A stretch of DNA of 64,000 bases, taken from the NCBI RefSeq assembly GCF_014204755.1, contig NZ_JACHLZ010000001.1:496001-560000 (forward strand), given 5' to 3'. A model generated the notes under the pieces. The model searched no databases and was not told where the DNA came from. It saw only the letters and a list, made by a program, of their open reading frames with translations. The position numbers and the translations under genes are program-made. This stretch comes from Brachybacterium aquaticum (GTDB lineage: Bacteria > Actinomycetota > Actinomycetes > Actinomycetales > Dermabacteraceae). Of the stretch, positions 46,180 through 56,089 are shown piece by piece (position 1 is the stretch's first letter; each line of letters opens with the position of its first letter).

Positions 46180-46772
46180 CCACCCCCACCTCCTCCACCC
46201 CCGCCCGCCGACTGCTGATCGTCGGCCCGCCCGGAGCGGGCAAGGGCACCCAGGCCGTGCGCATCGCCGAGGGGCTCGCGATCCCCGCGATCTCCACCGG
46301 CGACATCTTCCGCGCCAACGTCTCGGGCGAGACCGAGCTGGGCCTGCTGGCGAAGTCCTACATGGACAAGGGCGAGTACGTCCCCGACTCCGTCACCAAC
46401 GACATGGTGCGCTCGCGCCTGGCCGAGGACGACGCGAAGGACGGCTTCCTGCTGGACGGCTACCCCCGCACCCTCGACCAGGTCGAGGCGCTGGACGGCA
46501 TGCTCGCCGAGCTCGGCACCCCGCTGGACCTCGTGCTGCTGCTCGTGGTCGAGCAGGAGGAGGTCGTGCAGCGCCTGGTGGCGCGCGGCGCCGAGCAGGG
46601 CCGCAGCGACGACACCGAGGAGACCATCCGCCGCCGCCTCGAGGTGTACGCGGAGCAGACCGCCCCGCTGATCGACGTCTACGAGCAGCGCGGCCTGGTG
46701 CGCCGCGTCGACGGCATGGCCTCCATCGACGAGGTCACCGCCGCCCTGCGCGAGGCTCTCGCCACCCGATGA
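46176..46772 (+). CDS. adk: Adenylate kinase
   Basis: A 198-residue protein from GTG 46176. P-loop LLIVGPPGAGKGTQA, NMP-binding STGDIFRA, and LDGYPRTLDQVEALD. The LID is short (REP-type insertion absent: after LVARGAEQGRSDDTEE), as in most actinobacterial enzymes. It interconverts ATP + AMP and 2 ADP. It overlaps secY and map by four bases (GTGA, ATGA). Confidence 0.97.
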   Translation: MTTPTSSTPARRLLIVGPPGAGKGTQAVRIAEGLAIPAISTGDIFRANVSGETELGLLAKSYMDKGEYVPDSVTNDMVRSRLAEDDAKDGFLLDGYPRTLDQVEALDGMLAELGTPLDLVLLLVVEQEEVVQRLVARGAEQGRSDDTEETIRRRLEVYAEQTAPLIDVYEQRGLVRRVDGMASIDEVTAALREALATR

Positions 46773-47617
46773 GCCTCCTGCCCGAGCGGGTCGAGCTGAA
46801 GACCCCCGCGCAGATCGTCGCGATGCGTCGCAGCGGGCTGCTGCTCCACCGCGTCCACGACATGCTCGAGGACGCGATCCGGCCCGGCATCACCACCGAC
46901 GAGCTCGACACCCTCGCGCACGACATGATCCGTGCCGAGGGTGCGACGCCGAACTTTCTGGGCTACCAGGGATACCCGGCGACGCTGTGCATCAGCGTCA
47001 ACGAGGTCGTCGTGCACGGCATCCCCGACGACCGGCCGCTCGAGGCGGGAGACGTCGTCTCCATCGACGGCGGTCTGATCGTGGACGGCTGGCACTCGGA
47101 CGCGGCGCGCAGCCACATCGTCGGCGCGCCGCGCTCCGTGGGCGACGAGGACCTGGTGCGCATCACCGAGGAGGCGCTCTGGGCCGGCATCGCCGCGCTC
47201 GCGACCGCCGACCGGGTGGGCGACGTCGGCGCCGCGATCGAGGACTTCGTCGACGACGCGGCGGGGGAGTCCCTCTCCCACCTCGAGGGCTTCGGCGGCC
47301 ACGGCATCGGCACCGCCATGCACCAGGCCCCGGACGTCATGAACTACCGCACCCGCACCCGCGGCCCCCGGGTCAAGCCCGGCATGTGCCTGGCCATCGA
47401 GCCGATGCTCATCCAGGGCCCCGGCAACTGGGAGCTCGAGGACGACGAGTGGACAGTGCGCGCCACCGCCGGCGGACGCGCCGCCCACTTCGAGCACTCC
47501 GTCGCGGTCACCGAGCAGGGGCTCCTCGTGCTCACCGCAGGGGACGGCGGCGCCGCCGAGCTCGCGCGCCGGGGCGTCATCGCCGCTCCGGACCCCCTCG
47601 CGGCCGACGCCGGCTGA
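46769..47617 (+). CDS. map: Methionine aminopeptidase, type I
   Basis: The protein has 282 residues. The five metal ligands are visible in SIDGGLIVDGWHSDAARS (Asp, Asp), GHGIGTAMHQAP (His), AIEPMLIQGP (Glu) and EHSVAVTEQG (Glu), and the substrate-pocket YPATLCISVNEVVVHGIP is normal. It removes N-terminal methionine from new proteins. It overlaps adk by ATGA. Confidence 0.97.
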   Translation: MSLLPERVELKTPAQIVAMRRSGLLLHRVHDMLEDAIRPGITTDELDTLAHDMIRAEGATPNFLGYQGYPATLCISVNEVVVHGIPDDRPLEAGDVVSIDGGLIVDGWHSDAARSHIVGAPRSVGDEDLVRITEEALWAGIAALATADRVGDVGAAIEDFVDDAAGESLSHLEGFGGHGIGTAMHQAPDVMNYRTRTRGPRVKPGMCLAIEPMLIQGPGNWELEDDEWTVRATAGGRAAHFEHSVAVTEQGLLVLTAGDGGAAELARRGVIAAPDPLAADAG

Positions 47618-47954
47618 CGGCCCGGCCGTCGGCCGACGGGGGAGGGGGCCCTTCGGGGCCCGGACGTGACAGGCGTCATCGCCGTCGCCCCTCGCCGGAA
47701 CCGGAGGGCACGTGTAGGCTGGTCCATCGGGTGTGCTCCGCTCGTGCGTGCGAACGCGCGATCGTGCAGCCCCGTCGTCACCACCGACCAGGACCCCTCA
47801 CGGGCCGGGTCGCGGCCGACGGGACGCCGGCGGTGCCACCCTCGTCGATCACCGTACCGTCACCCGACGGTCGGTGTGCAGGGCCTGGGCAACCAGGAAC
47901 CAAGTACGCGGAACTCGACCCCGGCCACCGCCGGAGGCGGGAGATTGGGGAGGC
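47618..47954. other. 337-nt gap between map and infA
   Basis: It contains the palindrome CCGTCGGCCGACGG plus GGG (47627-47643) and a hairpin GGGCCC-TTCG-GGGCCC (47646-47661) with a stable UUCG loop, the probable end of the secY-adk-map message. GTGTAGGCTGG (about 47713) offers a possible -10 (TAGGCT) for infA but no matching -35. A second GGCCGACGGG lies at about 47815. No gene is seen. Confidence 0.6.
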
Positions 47955-48176
47955 ATGGCGAAGAAGGACGGAGTGATCGAGGTCGAGGGCACGGTCACGG
48001 AGGCGCTCGCGAACGCGCGCTTCCGCGTCGAGCTCGACAACGGGCACATGGTGCTCGCGCACATCTCCGGAAAGATGCGCCAGCACTACATCCGCATCCT
48101 TCCCGAGGACCGTGTGGTCGTCGAGCTGAGCCCCTATGACCTCGACCGGGGCCGCATCGTCTACCGCTACAAGTGA
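47955..48176 (+). CDS. infA: Translation initiation factor IF-1
   Basis: A 73-residue single OB-fold protein, [36 protein letters not shown], and C-terminal [14 protein letters not shown]. It occupies the A site during initiation. ATG 47955 follows GGGGAGGC. It precedes rpmJ by 22 nt. Confidence 0.98.
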   Translation: MAKKDGVIEVEGTVTEALANARFRVELDNGHMVLAHISGKMRQHYIRILPEDRVVVELSPYDLDRGRIVYRYK

Positions 48177-48198
48177 TCGTCCCGGGAGAAGGAAAGCA

Positions 48199-48312
48199 AT
48201 GAAGGTCAAGCCGAGCGTCAAGCCGATCTGTGACAACTGCAAGGTGATCCGTCGCCACTCGCGCGTCATGGTCATCTGCTCGAACCCCCGTCACAAGCAG
48301 CGCCAGGGCTGA
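48199..48312 (+). CDS. rpmJ: 50S ribosomal protein L36
   Basis: A 37-residue zinc protein ([19 protein letters not shown], then [14 protein letters not shown]) with the Cys3-His zinc site. ATG 48199 follows GGAGAAGGAAAGC. An unusual array of six hairpins separates it from rpsM. Confidence 0.97.
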   Translation: MKVKPSVKPICDNCKVIRRHSRVMVICSNPRHKQRQG

Positions 48313-48336
48313 GTCCCCGGCATCTGCCGTGACATC

Positions 48337-48440
48337 GCCGCCCTCGGGCGGCAGGCCCCGCACCGTGGGGCACGGTCCTGAGAGGGACCCGTCCTGAGAG
48401 GGACACCGCCCCGCACGGGGCACCGCCCGCACCTGCGGGC
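48337..48440 (+). repeat. Array of six small hairpins between rpmJ and rpsM
   Basis: In order: GCCGCCC/GGGCGGC (48337-48352), GCCCC/GGGGC (48355-48371), GGTCC/GGACC (48374-48389), GTCC/GGAC (48391-48404), GCCCC/GGGGC (48408-48421) and GCCCGC/GCGGGC (48425-48440). The third and fourth share the direct repeat GTCCTGAGAGGGAC (48375-48388 and 48391-48404). They fill most of the 258-nt gap. It may attenuate or process the message before rpsM, or stabilise its end. Confidence 0.75.
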
Positions 48441-48570
48441 ACACACAACAGAAGAGACGGCACCACCGGCACGAGCCGGTCACCCGCAGTACGGAGGCTG
48501 CGGCGCCACGGGAGGGATCCCGCGGGCGAGGTGCCGGATCAGGCCTCCGAGACAGTAGGAGAATCTGCAC

Positions 48571-48945
48571 ATGGCACGTCTGGTGGGAGTCGACCTTCCG
48601 CGCGAGAAGCGCCTCGAGGTCGCCCTGACGTACATCTTCGGCGTGGGCCGCACCCGCGCCCTGGAGACCCTGGCCGCTACCGGCGTCTCCGGTGACAAGC
48701 GCGTGCGCGAGGTGACCGACGAGGAGCTCGTCCAGCTTCGCGATCACATCGAGGCGAACTACATGGTCGAGGGTGACCTTCGCCGTGAGGTGGCCGCCGA
48801 CATCCGCCGCAAGGTCGAGATCGGCAGCTACCAGGGCCTGCGCCACCGTCGCGGCCTCCCCGTGCGCGGTCAGCGCACCAAGACCAACGCGCGTACCCGC
48901 AAGGGCCCCAAGCGCACGGTCGCCGGCAAGAAGAAGGCTCGCTGA
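48571..48945 (+). CDS. rpsM: 30S ribosomal protein S13
   Basis: A 124-residue protein [21 protein letters not shown] with the C-terminal [19 protein letters not shown]. It binds the 30S head and the P-site tRNA. The ATG follows GTAGGAGAATC. Confidence 0.98.
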   Translation: MARLVGVDLPREKRLEVALTYIFGVGRTRALETLAATGVSGDKRVREVTDEELVQLRDHIEANYMVEGDLRREVAADIRRKVEIGSYQGLRHRRGLPVRGQRTKTNARTRKGPKRTVAGKKKAR

Positions 48946-49054
48946 TCCGCGGACCCCGCTGATCGGCTGCCAGGCTCCGCCATCGGAGCCCGAAGTCACT
49001 TCGCGCCGCTGAGGGATCCGGCGCACCCCACATCCACCAGAGGAGTTCTGCCGC

Positions 49055-49459
49055 ATGGCAACCAAGACCCGTCAGGCCGCTGCGCGCAAGCCGCGCCGCA
49101 AGGACAAGAAGAACATCGTCAACGGCCAGGCTCACATCAAGAGCACGTTCAACAACACCATCGTGTCGATCACCGACCCGACCGGTGCCGTCATCTCCTG
49201 GGCGTCCGCCGGCCAGGTCGGCTTCAAGGGCTCGCGCAAGTCGACCCCCTACGCCGCGCAGATGGCCGCCGAGGCCGCTGCCCGCCAGGCGCAGGAGCAC
49301 GGCCTGAAGAAGGTCGACGTCTTCGTGAAGGGCCCGGGCTCGGGCCGCGAGACCGCGATCCGCTCGCTCACCGCGACCGGCCTCGAGGTGGGCTCGATCC
49401 AGGACGTCACCCCGCAGCCCCACAACGGCACCCGCCCGGCCAAGCGCCGCCGCGTCTGA
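49055..49459 (+). CDS. rpsK: 30S ribosomal protein S11
   Basis: A 134-residue protein with [37 protein letters not shown] and the C-terminal [18 protein letters not shown]. It lies on the 30S platform. The ATG follows AGAGGAG. rpsD does not follow; rpoA is next. Confidence 0.98.
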   Translation: MATKTRQAAARKPRRKDKKNIVNGQAHIKSTFNNTIVSITDPTGAVISWASAGQVGFKGSRKSTPYAAQMAAEAAARQAQEHGLKKVDVFVKGPGSGRETAIRSLTATGLEVGSIQDVTPQPHNGTRPAKRRRV

Positions 49460-49484
49460 GCCCGTCGGCCGCGACGACGGGGAA

Positions 49485-49519
49485 CCCCGCTCGTCACGGC
49501 CGGACCGTGCCGGGCGGGG
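49485..49519 (+). terminator. Hairpin between rpsK and rpoA
   Basis: A 9-bp stem (49485-49493 with 49511-49519, one T.G wobble at 49491), a T/C mismatch, then a 5-bp stem CACGG/CCGTG with loop CCGGA. It lies inside the alpha operon and may be a partial terminator. Confidence 0.7.
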
Positions 49520-49626
49520 CTCTCCCGCGCCCGGCACCCACGGCTGACGTGGACACCCCCGTACCTTCCAGGCCCACCGCCCCCTTCTGAGCGTCATATG
49601 GCGGACGCTCGCCGAAAGGATCCACA

Positions 49627-50622
49627 GTGCTCATTGCACAGCGCCCCACGCTGACCGAAGAGGTCGTGTCGGACAACCGCTCCCGGTTCGTCATCGAGCC
49701 GCTCGAGCCGGGCTTCGGCTACACCCTCGGCAACTCCCTGCGCCGCACCCTGCTGTCCTCCATCCCCGGCGCCGCGGTCACCTCGATCCGCATCGACGGC
49801 GTGCTGCACGAGTTCAGCACCGTCCCCGGCGTCAAGGAGGACATCACCGAGGTCATCCTCAACATCAAGAACCTCGTCGTCTCCTCGGAGAACGACGAGC
49901 CCGTCGTGATGTACCTGCGCCGCGAGGAGGCCGGCCGCGTCACCGCCGCCGACATCACCCCGCCGGCCGGCGTGGAGATCCACAACCCCGACCTGCACAT
50001 CGCGACCCTCAACGAGAAGGGCCGTCTGGAGATCGAGCTGATCGTCGAGCGCGGTCGCGGCTACGTCTCCGCCGCGCAGAACAAGGGTGTGGACGGCGAG
50101 ATCGGCCGCGTCCCGGTCGACTCGATCTACTCGCCCGTGCTCAAGGTGACCTACAAGGTCGAGGCGACCCGTGTCGAGCAGCGCACCGACTTCGACAAGC
50201 TGATCGTCGACGTCGAGACCAAGCCCGCCATCAGCCCCCGCGACGCGGTGGCCTCGGCCGGCAAGACCCTGGTCGAGCTGTTCGGCCTGGCCCACGAGCT
50301 GAACCAGGAGGCGGAGGGCATCGAGATCGGTCCCTCGCCCACCGATCAGGCCCTGGCCGCCGATCTGGCGCTGCCGATCAACGACCTCAACCTCACGGTG
50401 CGGTCGTACAACTGCCTGATGCGCGAGGGTGTCCACACCGTCGGCGAGCTGACCGCCCGCTCCGAGGCCGATCTGCTCGACATCCGCAACTTCGGACAGA
50501 AGTCCATCGACGAGGTCAAGGCGAAGCTCGCCGAGCTCGGGCTGTCGCTGAAGGACTCCCCGGCCGGGTTCGACCCCGCGGCCCTGGACTCCTACTCCGA
50601 CGACTTCGGCGACCAGTACTGA
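49627..50622 (+). CDS. rpoA: DNA-directed RNA polymerase alpha subunit
   Basis: A 331-residue protein from GTG 49627. The assembly domain ([25 protein letters not shown]) and the C-terminal UP-element-binding domain ([33 protein letters not shown] in blocks) are both present. The alpha dimer nucleates the polymerase. It lies 27 nt before rplQ. Confidence 0.98.
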   Translation: MLIAQRPTLTEEVVSDNRSRFVIEPLEPGFGYTLGNSLRRTLLSSIPGAAVTSIRIDGVLHEFSTVPGVKEDITEVILNIKNLVVSSENDEPVVMYLRREEAGRVTAADITPPAGVEIHNPDLHIATLNEKGRLEIELIVERGRGYVSAAQNKGVDGEIGRVPVDSIYSPVLKVTYKVEATRVEQRTDFDKLIVDVETKPAISPRDAVASAGKTLVELFGLAHELNQEAEGIEIGPSPTDQALAADLALPINDLNLTVRSYNCLMREGVHTVGELTARSEADLLDIRNFGQKSIDEVKAKLAELGLSLKDSPAGFDPAALDSYSDDFGDQY

Positions 50623-50649
50623 CCTTCACTTCCACCAAGGAGAACGACC

Positions 50650-51180
50650 ATGCCTGCACCCACCAAGGGCGCGCGCCTCGGCGGATCCCCCGCGCACGAG
50701 CGGATGATCATCGCCGGCCTCGCCACCGAGCTGTTCCGCCACGGCCGGATCACCACCACCGAGACCAAGGCCAAGCGCCTGCGCCCCTACGCGGAGCGTC
50801 TCGTCACCCAGGCGAAGAAGGGCGATCTCGCCTCCCGTCGCCGGGTCATGCAGACCATCCGTGACAAGGGCGTCGTCTACCAGCTCTTCGAGGAGATCGC
50901 CCCGACCTTCTCGGAGCGTCCCGGCGGCTACACCCGCATCACCAAGGTCGGCCCCCGCAAGGGCGACAACGCCCCGATGGCCGTCATCGAGCTGGTCACC
51001 GAGGAGTACTCGGCCAAGCAGGCCGTGGTGAAGGAGGCCGAGGGCACCGCCAAGAACGCCTCCAAGGCCGACGAGACCCCGGTCGTCGAGGAGACCACCA
51101 CCGAGGCCCCCGCCGAGGACACCGCCGCTGCGGAGACCCCGGCCGAGGAGTCCCCGGCTGAGGAGTCCAAGGAGGCCTGA
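50650..51180 (+). CDS. rplQ: 50S ribosomal protein L17 with acidic tail
   Basis: A 176-residue protein. The L17 core is 1-120 ([44 protein letters not shown] in blocks). The last 50 residues are Glu/Ala/Thr-rich ([20 protein letters not shown]), a low-complexity tail frequent in high-GC Gram-positives. It ends the ribosomal cluster; truA, often next, is absent. Confidence 0.97.
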   Translation: MPAPTKGARLGGSPAHERMIIAGLATELFRHGRITTTETKAKRLRPYAERLVTQAKKGDLASRRRVMQTIRDKGVVYQLFEEIAPTFSERPGGYTRITKVGPRKGDNAPMAVIELVTEEYSAKQAVVKEAEGTAKNASKADETPVVEETTTEAPAEDTAAAETPAEESPAEESKEA

Positions 51181-51224
51181 GCCTCCCCGCGGCCCCGTGC
51201 CGCACCTGCGATGAGCGCGACCGC

Positions 51225-51266
51225 CGAGGGCGGATCGACGGGCTGATGCCCGACGGTCCGCCCTCG
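51225..51266 (+). terminator. Hairpin terminator after rplQ
   Basis: An 18-position stem (51225-51242 with 51249-51266) with one T.G wobble and one A/A mismatch. No T-tract follows. Confidence 0.85.
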
Positions 51267-51297
51267 TCGCGTTCCTGGGCGGGTGCGTCGGGAACGA

Positions 51298-51335
51298 CGA
51301 AGCGGCCGTGCCCCCCCGGGAGCACGGCCGCTTCG
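51298..51335 (-). terminator. Hairpin terminator of purL
   Basis: A perfect 14-bp stem (51298-51311 with 51322-51335) with a 10-nt C/G-rich loop, 36 nt downstream of the purL stop on the minus strand. Confidence 0.8.
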
Positions 51336-51370
51336 CGGTGCGGTGGCCGGTGGTCGTCGGCCGACGAGCG

Positions 51371-53701
51371 TCACCCGAAGTGGCGCGGCAGCGTCCCCTC
51401 GCGCAGGTCGCGAAGCTCGCCGACGGTGAAGGAGCCTGCACCCTCGATCTCGAGCGCGTCCCCGCCGGTGGCGCCGAGGGCCAGGACCGGCACGCCGTGC
51501 TCGGCGGCGAGGGCGCGCAGGCGCTCCTCCTGCGCGGCCGGGACCGCGACCAGGGCACGGGCCTGGGACTCGGAGAACAGGGCGGTGGCGAGGTCCACGC
51601 CGTCGCGGGAGAGGAGCTCGCCGAGGTCCGCGCGCACGCCGGTGCCGAAGCGCACCGAGGACTCCACGAGCGCCTGCACGAGACCGCCCTCGGAGAGGTC
51701 GTGCGCGGCCGCGCCGAGACCCTCGTCGGCAGAGGCGATGAGGACCTTCGCGAGCGCCCGCTCGGCCTCGAGGTCCACCTGCGGGGGAAGGCCGCCGAGG
51801 TGGTCGTGGGCGACCTGCGCCCAGGCCGAGCCGGAGAGCTCCTCGCGGGTGGTGCCCAGCAGCAGCACCCGCAGGCCCTCCTCCTGCCAGCCCGAGGGCA
51901 CACGGCGCGCCACGTCCTCGAGCACGCCGAGCACGCCCACCACGGGGGTGGGGTGGATGGCGGAGTCGATGCGGCCGGGCTCGCCGGTGGAGTTGTACAG
52001 CGACACGTTGCCGCCGGTGACCGGGACGGCGAGGGTCTCGCACGCCTCGGCGAGGCCCTCGATCGCCTCGACCAGCTGCCACATGGGGCCCGGGTCCTCG
52101 GGGGAGCCGAAGTTCAGGCAGTCCGTGACCGCGAGCGGCGACGCCCCGGAGGTGGCGACGTTGCGGTAGGCCTCCGCGAGGGCGAGCTGCGCGCCGGTGC
52201 GGGGGTCGAGCTTGGTGTAGCGGCCGTTCGCGTCGGTGGCGATCGCGACGCCGCGCCCGGTCGTCTCGTCCACGCGGACCACGCCCGCGTCGTCCGGCAT
52301 GGCGAGCGCCGTGTTGCCCCCCACGTAGCGGTCGTACTGGTCGGTGACCCAGCCCTTGGAGGCGAGGTTCGGGGAGGCCAGCAGCGCACGGATCTGCGCG
52401 GCGAGCTCCTCGGCGCTCTCGGGGCGGGGGAGGGCCTCGGCGGTGTCGGCCTGGAGGCCGTCCTGCCAGTCGGGGCGGGCGTAGGGGCGGTCGTAGACCG
52501 GCCCGTCGACCGCGACGGTGGAGGGGTCGACGTCCACGATGCGGTGGCCGTCGTGGTCGATGGTGAGGCGGCCGTCACCGGTGACCTCGCCGATGACCGC
52601 GGCCTCCACGTCCCACTTCGCGGCGATCGCCTGGAACTCCTCGAGCTTCTCGGGGCGGACCACGGCCATCATCCGCTCCTGCGACTCGCTCATGAGGATC
52701 TCGCCGGCGGTGAGGGTGGGGTCGCGCAGCAGCACGTTCTCGAGGTCCACGTGCATGCCGGAGCCGCCGTTGGCGGCGAGCTCGCTGGTGGCGCAGGAGA
52801 TCCCGGCCGCGCCGAGGTCCTGGATGCCCTCGACGGTGCCGGCCGCGAACAGCTCGAGGCAGCACTCGATGAGGACCTTCTCCATGAAGGGGTCGCCCAC
52901 CTGGACGCTGGGGCGCTTGACGGGGCCGCCCTCGTCGAAGGTCTCCGAGGCGAGGATCGAGGCGCCGCCGATGCCGTCGCCGCCGGTGCGGGCGCCGAAC
53001 AGGACCACCTTGTTGCCGGGGCCGGTGGCGGAGGCGAGGTGGATGTCCTCGTGGCGCAGCACGCCGAGGCACAGCGCGTTCACCAGCGGGTTGGTCTGGT
53101 ATGCGGCGTCGAACACGGTCTCGCCGCCGATGTTGGGCAGGCCGAGGGAGTTGCCGTAGCCGCCCACGCCGGAGACCACGCCGTGGACCACGCGGGCGGT
53201 GTCGGGGTGGTCGATCGCGCCGAAGCGCAGCTGGTCCATCACCGCGACGGGACGGGCGCCCATGGAGATGATGTCGCGCACGATGCCGCCCACGCCGGTC
53301 GCCGCGCCCTGGTACGGCTCGACGTAGGAGGGGTGGTTGTGGGACTCGACCTTGAAGGTCACCGCCCAGCCGTCGCCGATGTCCACGACGCCCGCGTTCT
53401 CGCCCATTCCCACCAGCAGCTTCTCCTTCATCGCCTCGGTGGTGCGGGCGCCGAAGGTGCGCAGGTGCTTCTTGGAGGACTTGTAGGAGCAGTGCTCGGA
53501 CCACATCACCGAGTACATGGCCAGCTCCGCGTTGGTGGGGCGGCGGCCGAGGATCTCCCGGATGCTCGCGTACTCGTCGTCCTTCAGCCCCAGCTCCGCG
53601 TAGGGCTGGACCTGGTCGGGGGTCGAGGCGGCGTGCTCGACCGTGTCGACGTCCGCGGGCGCGGCGGGGGTGGTGTCGGGGCGAGCGTCGTCGGCGGTCA
53701 T
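51371..53701 (-). CDS. purL: Phosphoribosylformylglycinamidine synthase subunit PurL
   Basis: The protein has 776 residues, the small PurL type that works with separate PurQ and PurS subunits. It has [16 protein letters not shown] with the active-site His, the ATP-binding [23 protein letters not shown] in blocks, and two AIRS-like halves. It converts FGAR to FGAM in purine synthesis. ATG 53701. It faces rplQ convergently and lies downstream of the acyl-CoA oxidase gene, separated by a terminator. purQ/purS are not in the window. Confidence 0.97.
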   Translation of the reverse strand: MTADDARPDTTPAAPADVDTVEHAASTPDQVQPYAELGLKDDEYASIREILGRRPTNAELAMYSVMWSEHCSYKSSKKHLRTFGARTTEAMKEKLLVGMGENAGVVDIGDGWAVTFKVESHNHPSYVEPYQGAATGVGGIVRDIISMGARPVAVMDQLRFGAIDHPDTARVVHGVVSGVGGYGNSLGLPNIGGETVFDAAYQTNPLVNALCLGVLRHEDIHLASATGPGNKVVLFGARTGGDGIGGASILASETFDEGGPVKRPSVQVGDPFMEKVLIECCLELFAAGTVEGIQDLGAAGISCATSELAANGGSGMHVDLENVLLRDPTLTAGEILMSESQERMMAVVRPEKLEEFQAIAAKWDVEAAVIGEVTGDGRLTIDHDGHRIVDVDPSTVAVDGPVYDRPYARPDWQDGLQADTAEALPRPESAEELAAQIRALLASPNLASKGWVTDQYDRYVGGNTALAMPDDAGVVRVDETTGRGVAIATDANGRYTKLDPRTGAQLALAEAYRNVATSGASPLAVTDCLNFGSPEDPGPMWQLVEAIEGLAEACETLAVPVTGGNVSLYNSTGEPGRIDSAIHPTPVVGVLGVLEDVARRVPSGWQEEGLRVLLLGTTREELSGSAWAQVAHDHLGGLPPQVDLEAERALAKVLIASADEGLGAAAHDLSEGGLVQALVESSVRFGTGVRADLGELLSRDGVDLATALFSESQARALVAVPAAQEERLRALAAEHGVPVLALGATGGDALEIEGAGSFTVGELRDLREGTLPRHFG

Positions 53702-53793
53702 CGGGGATTCGGGTCCGTTCTCGCGGGGGCGGGGGAGCGCGGGCCGACGGGGCCCGGCGCGGCCCCCACAGTCTACGATCGCCGCGCGCGAGA

Positions 53794-53829
53794 GGACGGC
53801 CCGGTCCCCGTGCTGGGACCGGGCCGTCC
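53794..53829 (-). terminator. Hairpin terminator of the acyl-CoA oxidase gene
   Basis: A perfect 15-bp stem (53794-53808 with 53815-53829) with a CGTGCT loop, 110 nt downstream of the gene on the minus strand. A -10-like TAGACT for purL lies beside it on the minus strand (53772-53777). Confidence 0.75.
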
Positions 53830-53864
53830 GGCGGGTGCGCGCAGGGCGCGGGATCCCGTCGGCG

Positions 53865-53904
53865 GACGGGCCCGCGGCGCCACGGCCGACGGGCCCGCGG
53901 CGCC
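53865..53904. repeat. Duplicated 17-bp GC-rich element
   Basis: GACGGGCCCGCGGCGCC occurs at 53865-53881 and again at 53888-53904. Both copies carry the GACGGG end of the dispersed GGCCGACGGG motif. Confidence 0.75.
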
Positions 53905-53938
53905 CCTCGAGCGGGGCCGACGCGCGCGGCGGGGCGGG

Positions 53939-56089
53939 TCAGCGGCGGCCGGAGCGCTTCGACTCGGCGCGCCGGCGCTTCTTCTCCGCATCGCGCAGCG
54001 CCTTCTCGCTCACCGGCGCGTCATGGCTGGCGCGCTGGGCGCGGAAGTAGGCGGCGGCCTCGTCCTGCCGCTGCTGCTCCCCGCCGAGCGCGATGGGAGC
54101 GCGGACGTGGCCGGGACGGATGTCGAACGCGGCGACGAGGTCGAGCACGTGCGGGCGCAGGCGCCACAGCAGGCGCTTGAGGTCCGAGGCGATCAGGCGG
54201 CCGCGCTGCTGGGAGATCATGCCGCTGAGCAGGTACCAGGCGAGGTCGTCGTTGATGGCGGTGAGACCGAACAGGTCGCGCACGTCGGTGAGCACCGCGC
54301 GGGTCGCCTCGTCCTCCAGCTTCTCGATGCCGGCGGTGAAGGCGCGCCAGCGCACCAGGTCCGCATGGGCGCGGGCGGCGTCCAGCATCTCCACCTGGTG
54401 CTTGTTGACCTCGGCGGCGGCGTCGGCCGGGCTCATCCGCGCCGTGCCGCGCAGGGCGAGTGCGACCTCCTCGACCTTGACCCGGGCGCGGTCGGCGAGC
54501 ATCGACTCCTGGAAGTCGGCCTGACGCATCGAGTCCGAGGAGCGGCGGCGGTTGCCGCGGTCGGAGACGTCCTGGACCAGACGGGCCCAGGGGGTGTGGC
54601 GCTTGGAGAGCACCTCGGCGCGCTGGGCGATGAAGCGGCCGATCCCGGCACGGTCCACGCTGCGCAGCTCCGAGGTGTAGTCGGCCAGCAGGCGCTTGGC
54701 GACCAGCTGCAGCAGGATCGTGTTGTCGCCCTCGAAGGTGGCGTACACGTCGAGGTCCTGGTGCAGGCCCACCAGCTGGTTCTCGGCCATGAAGCCGGAG
54801 CCGCCGCACGCCTCGCGGCACTCCTGGATGGTGTCCAGGGCGAGCCGGGTCGAGGTGGGCTTCAGGGTCGCGGCGAGGGTCTCGAGGTCCTCGCGGGACT
54901 CGGGAGTGTCCTCGCGGCCCGAGAACACGTCGTCGAAGGCCTGGAGCAGCTGCTCGTGCGCGAAGGCGCCCGCGTAGGTGGCGGCGAGCTTGGGCAGCAG
55001 GCGGTGCAGATGGGCCTGGTAGTCCATCAGCACCGTCTCCTTCGTGGGATCGGCGGCGGTGAACTGACGGCGCTGGGTGGCATAGGTGATCGCGATGTGC
55101 AGCGCGAGCTCGGAGGCGCGGATCGCGGAGCCGTCCAGGGACACGCGGCCCTGCACGAGCGTGCCGATCATCGTGAAGAAGCGGCGTCCGGGGGAGTCGA
55201 TGGGGGAGGTGTAAGTGCCGTCGGCCGCGACGTCCCCGTAGCGGTTCAGCAGGTTCGTGCGCGGCACGCGCACGTGGTCGAAGGCGAGGCGGCCGTTGTC
55301 GATGCCGTTCAGGCCGCCCTTCTCGCCGTCGTCCTCGCTGGACACGCCCGGCAGGAGGTTCCCCTCCGCATCGCGCACCGGCACGTAGAAGCAGTGCACG
55401 CCGTGGTCGACGCCGTTGGTGATCAGGCGCGCGAACACGGTCGCGGCCTTCGCGTGGACCGCCGCGTTGCCCAGGTAGTCCTTCCACGCGGCGCGGAAGG
55501 GGGTGTGGATCACCCACTCGCCGTCCTCCCCGCCGTCGGGGTCGAAGGTGGCGGTGGTGGCGAGGGACTGCACGTCCGAGCCGTGGCCGATCTCGGTCAT
55601 CGCGAACGCGCCGGGGGTCTCCAGGCTCATCGCCGCGGGCACCCACCGCTTCTGCTGCTCCTCGTTGCCCAGCTGCACGATTGCGGAGGTGTAGAGCCCC
55701 CACTGCACGCCGGCCTTGATCTGCAGGGACGGGTCGGCGACGACGAGCTCCTCGAACGCGGCGACGTTGGCGCCGTTGTCGTTGGGGCCGCCGAGGTGCT
55801 CGGGGAGCATCGGCAGGGACACCTGCTCGTCGGCGAGGGTCTGCAGCTGGCCGAACACGCGCTCGCGGTGCTCGGCGACGCTCGCGTCGATCGGGCGGTG
55901 CATCTCGGGGCGGGCGGCGCGCTCGCGCGAGGCGCGGCGGGCGTCGGCCCAGCGGCCCAGCAGGGCCTCGGAGACCATCTCGACATCCAGGCGCGGGGCG
56001 CCGTCGGGCAGGACGGGGATCGGGCCGGTGGGGGTAGCCGATGCAGGCAGGACGGCGTCGACGGGGGCGGTGATGTTCTCGGTGGTCAT
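53939..56089 (-). CDS. Acyl-CoA oxidase/dehydrogenase (ACOX-like)
   Basis: A 716-residue FAD enzyme from ATG 56089. The acyl-CoA dehydrogenase fold is clear: FAMTEIGHGSDVQSLATTATFD, the helical domain with CREACGGSGFMAENQL, and TFEGDNTILLQLVAKRLL in blocks. The length and this C-terminal pattern fit the acyl-CoA oxidase branch rather than the about 390-residue dehydrogenases. It adds the trans-2 double bond in beta-oxidation; whether electrons go to oxygen cannot be read. The C-terminus is Lys/Arg-rich. Its ATG overlaps the tetR stop (ATGA). Together with fadA-, fabG4- and htdX-like genes opposite it suggests a lipid-degradation unit. Confidence 0.8.
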   Translation of the reverse strand: MTTENITAPVDAVLPASATPTGPIPVLPDGAPRLDVEMVSEALLGRWADARRASRERAARPEMHRPIDASVAEHRERVFGQLQTLADEQVSLPMLPEHLGGPNDNGANVAAFEELVVADPSLQIKAGVQWGLYTSAIVQLGNEEQQKRWVPAAMSLETPGAFAMTEIGHGSDVQSLATTATFDPDGGEDGEWVIHTPFRAAWKDYLGNAAVHAKAATVFARLITNGVDHGVHCFYVPVRDAEGNLLPGVSSEDDGEKGGLNGIDNGRLAFDHVRVPRTNLLNRYGDVAADGTYTSPIDSPGRRFFTMIGTLVQGRVSLDGSAIRASELALHIAITYATQRRQFTAADPTKETVLMDYQAHLHRLLPKLAATYAGAFAHEQLLQAFDDVFSGREDTPESREDLETLAATLKPTSTRLALDTIQECREACGGSGFMAENQLVGLHQDLDVYATFEGDNTILLQLVAKRLLADYTSELRSVDRAGIGRFIAQRAEVLSKRHTPWARLVQDVSDRGNRRRSSDSMRQADFQESMLADRARVKVEEVALALRGTARMSPADAAAEVNKHQVEMLDAARAHADLVRWRAFTAGIEKLEDEATRAVLTDVRDLFGLTAINDDLAWYLLSGMISQQRGRLIASDLKRLLWRLRPHVLDLVAAFDIRPGHVRAPIALGGEQQRQDEAAAYFRAQRASHDAPVSEKALRDAEKKRRRAESKRSGRR

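Noticed and set aside
48337-48440. A small RNA gene
   Set aside because: It is highly structured but no separate promoter or T-tract terminator is visible; a leader or processing role is more likely.
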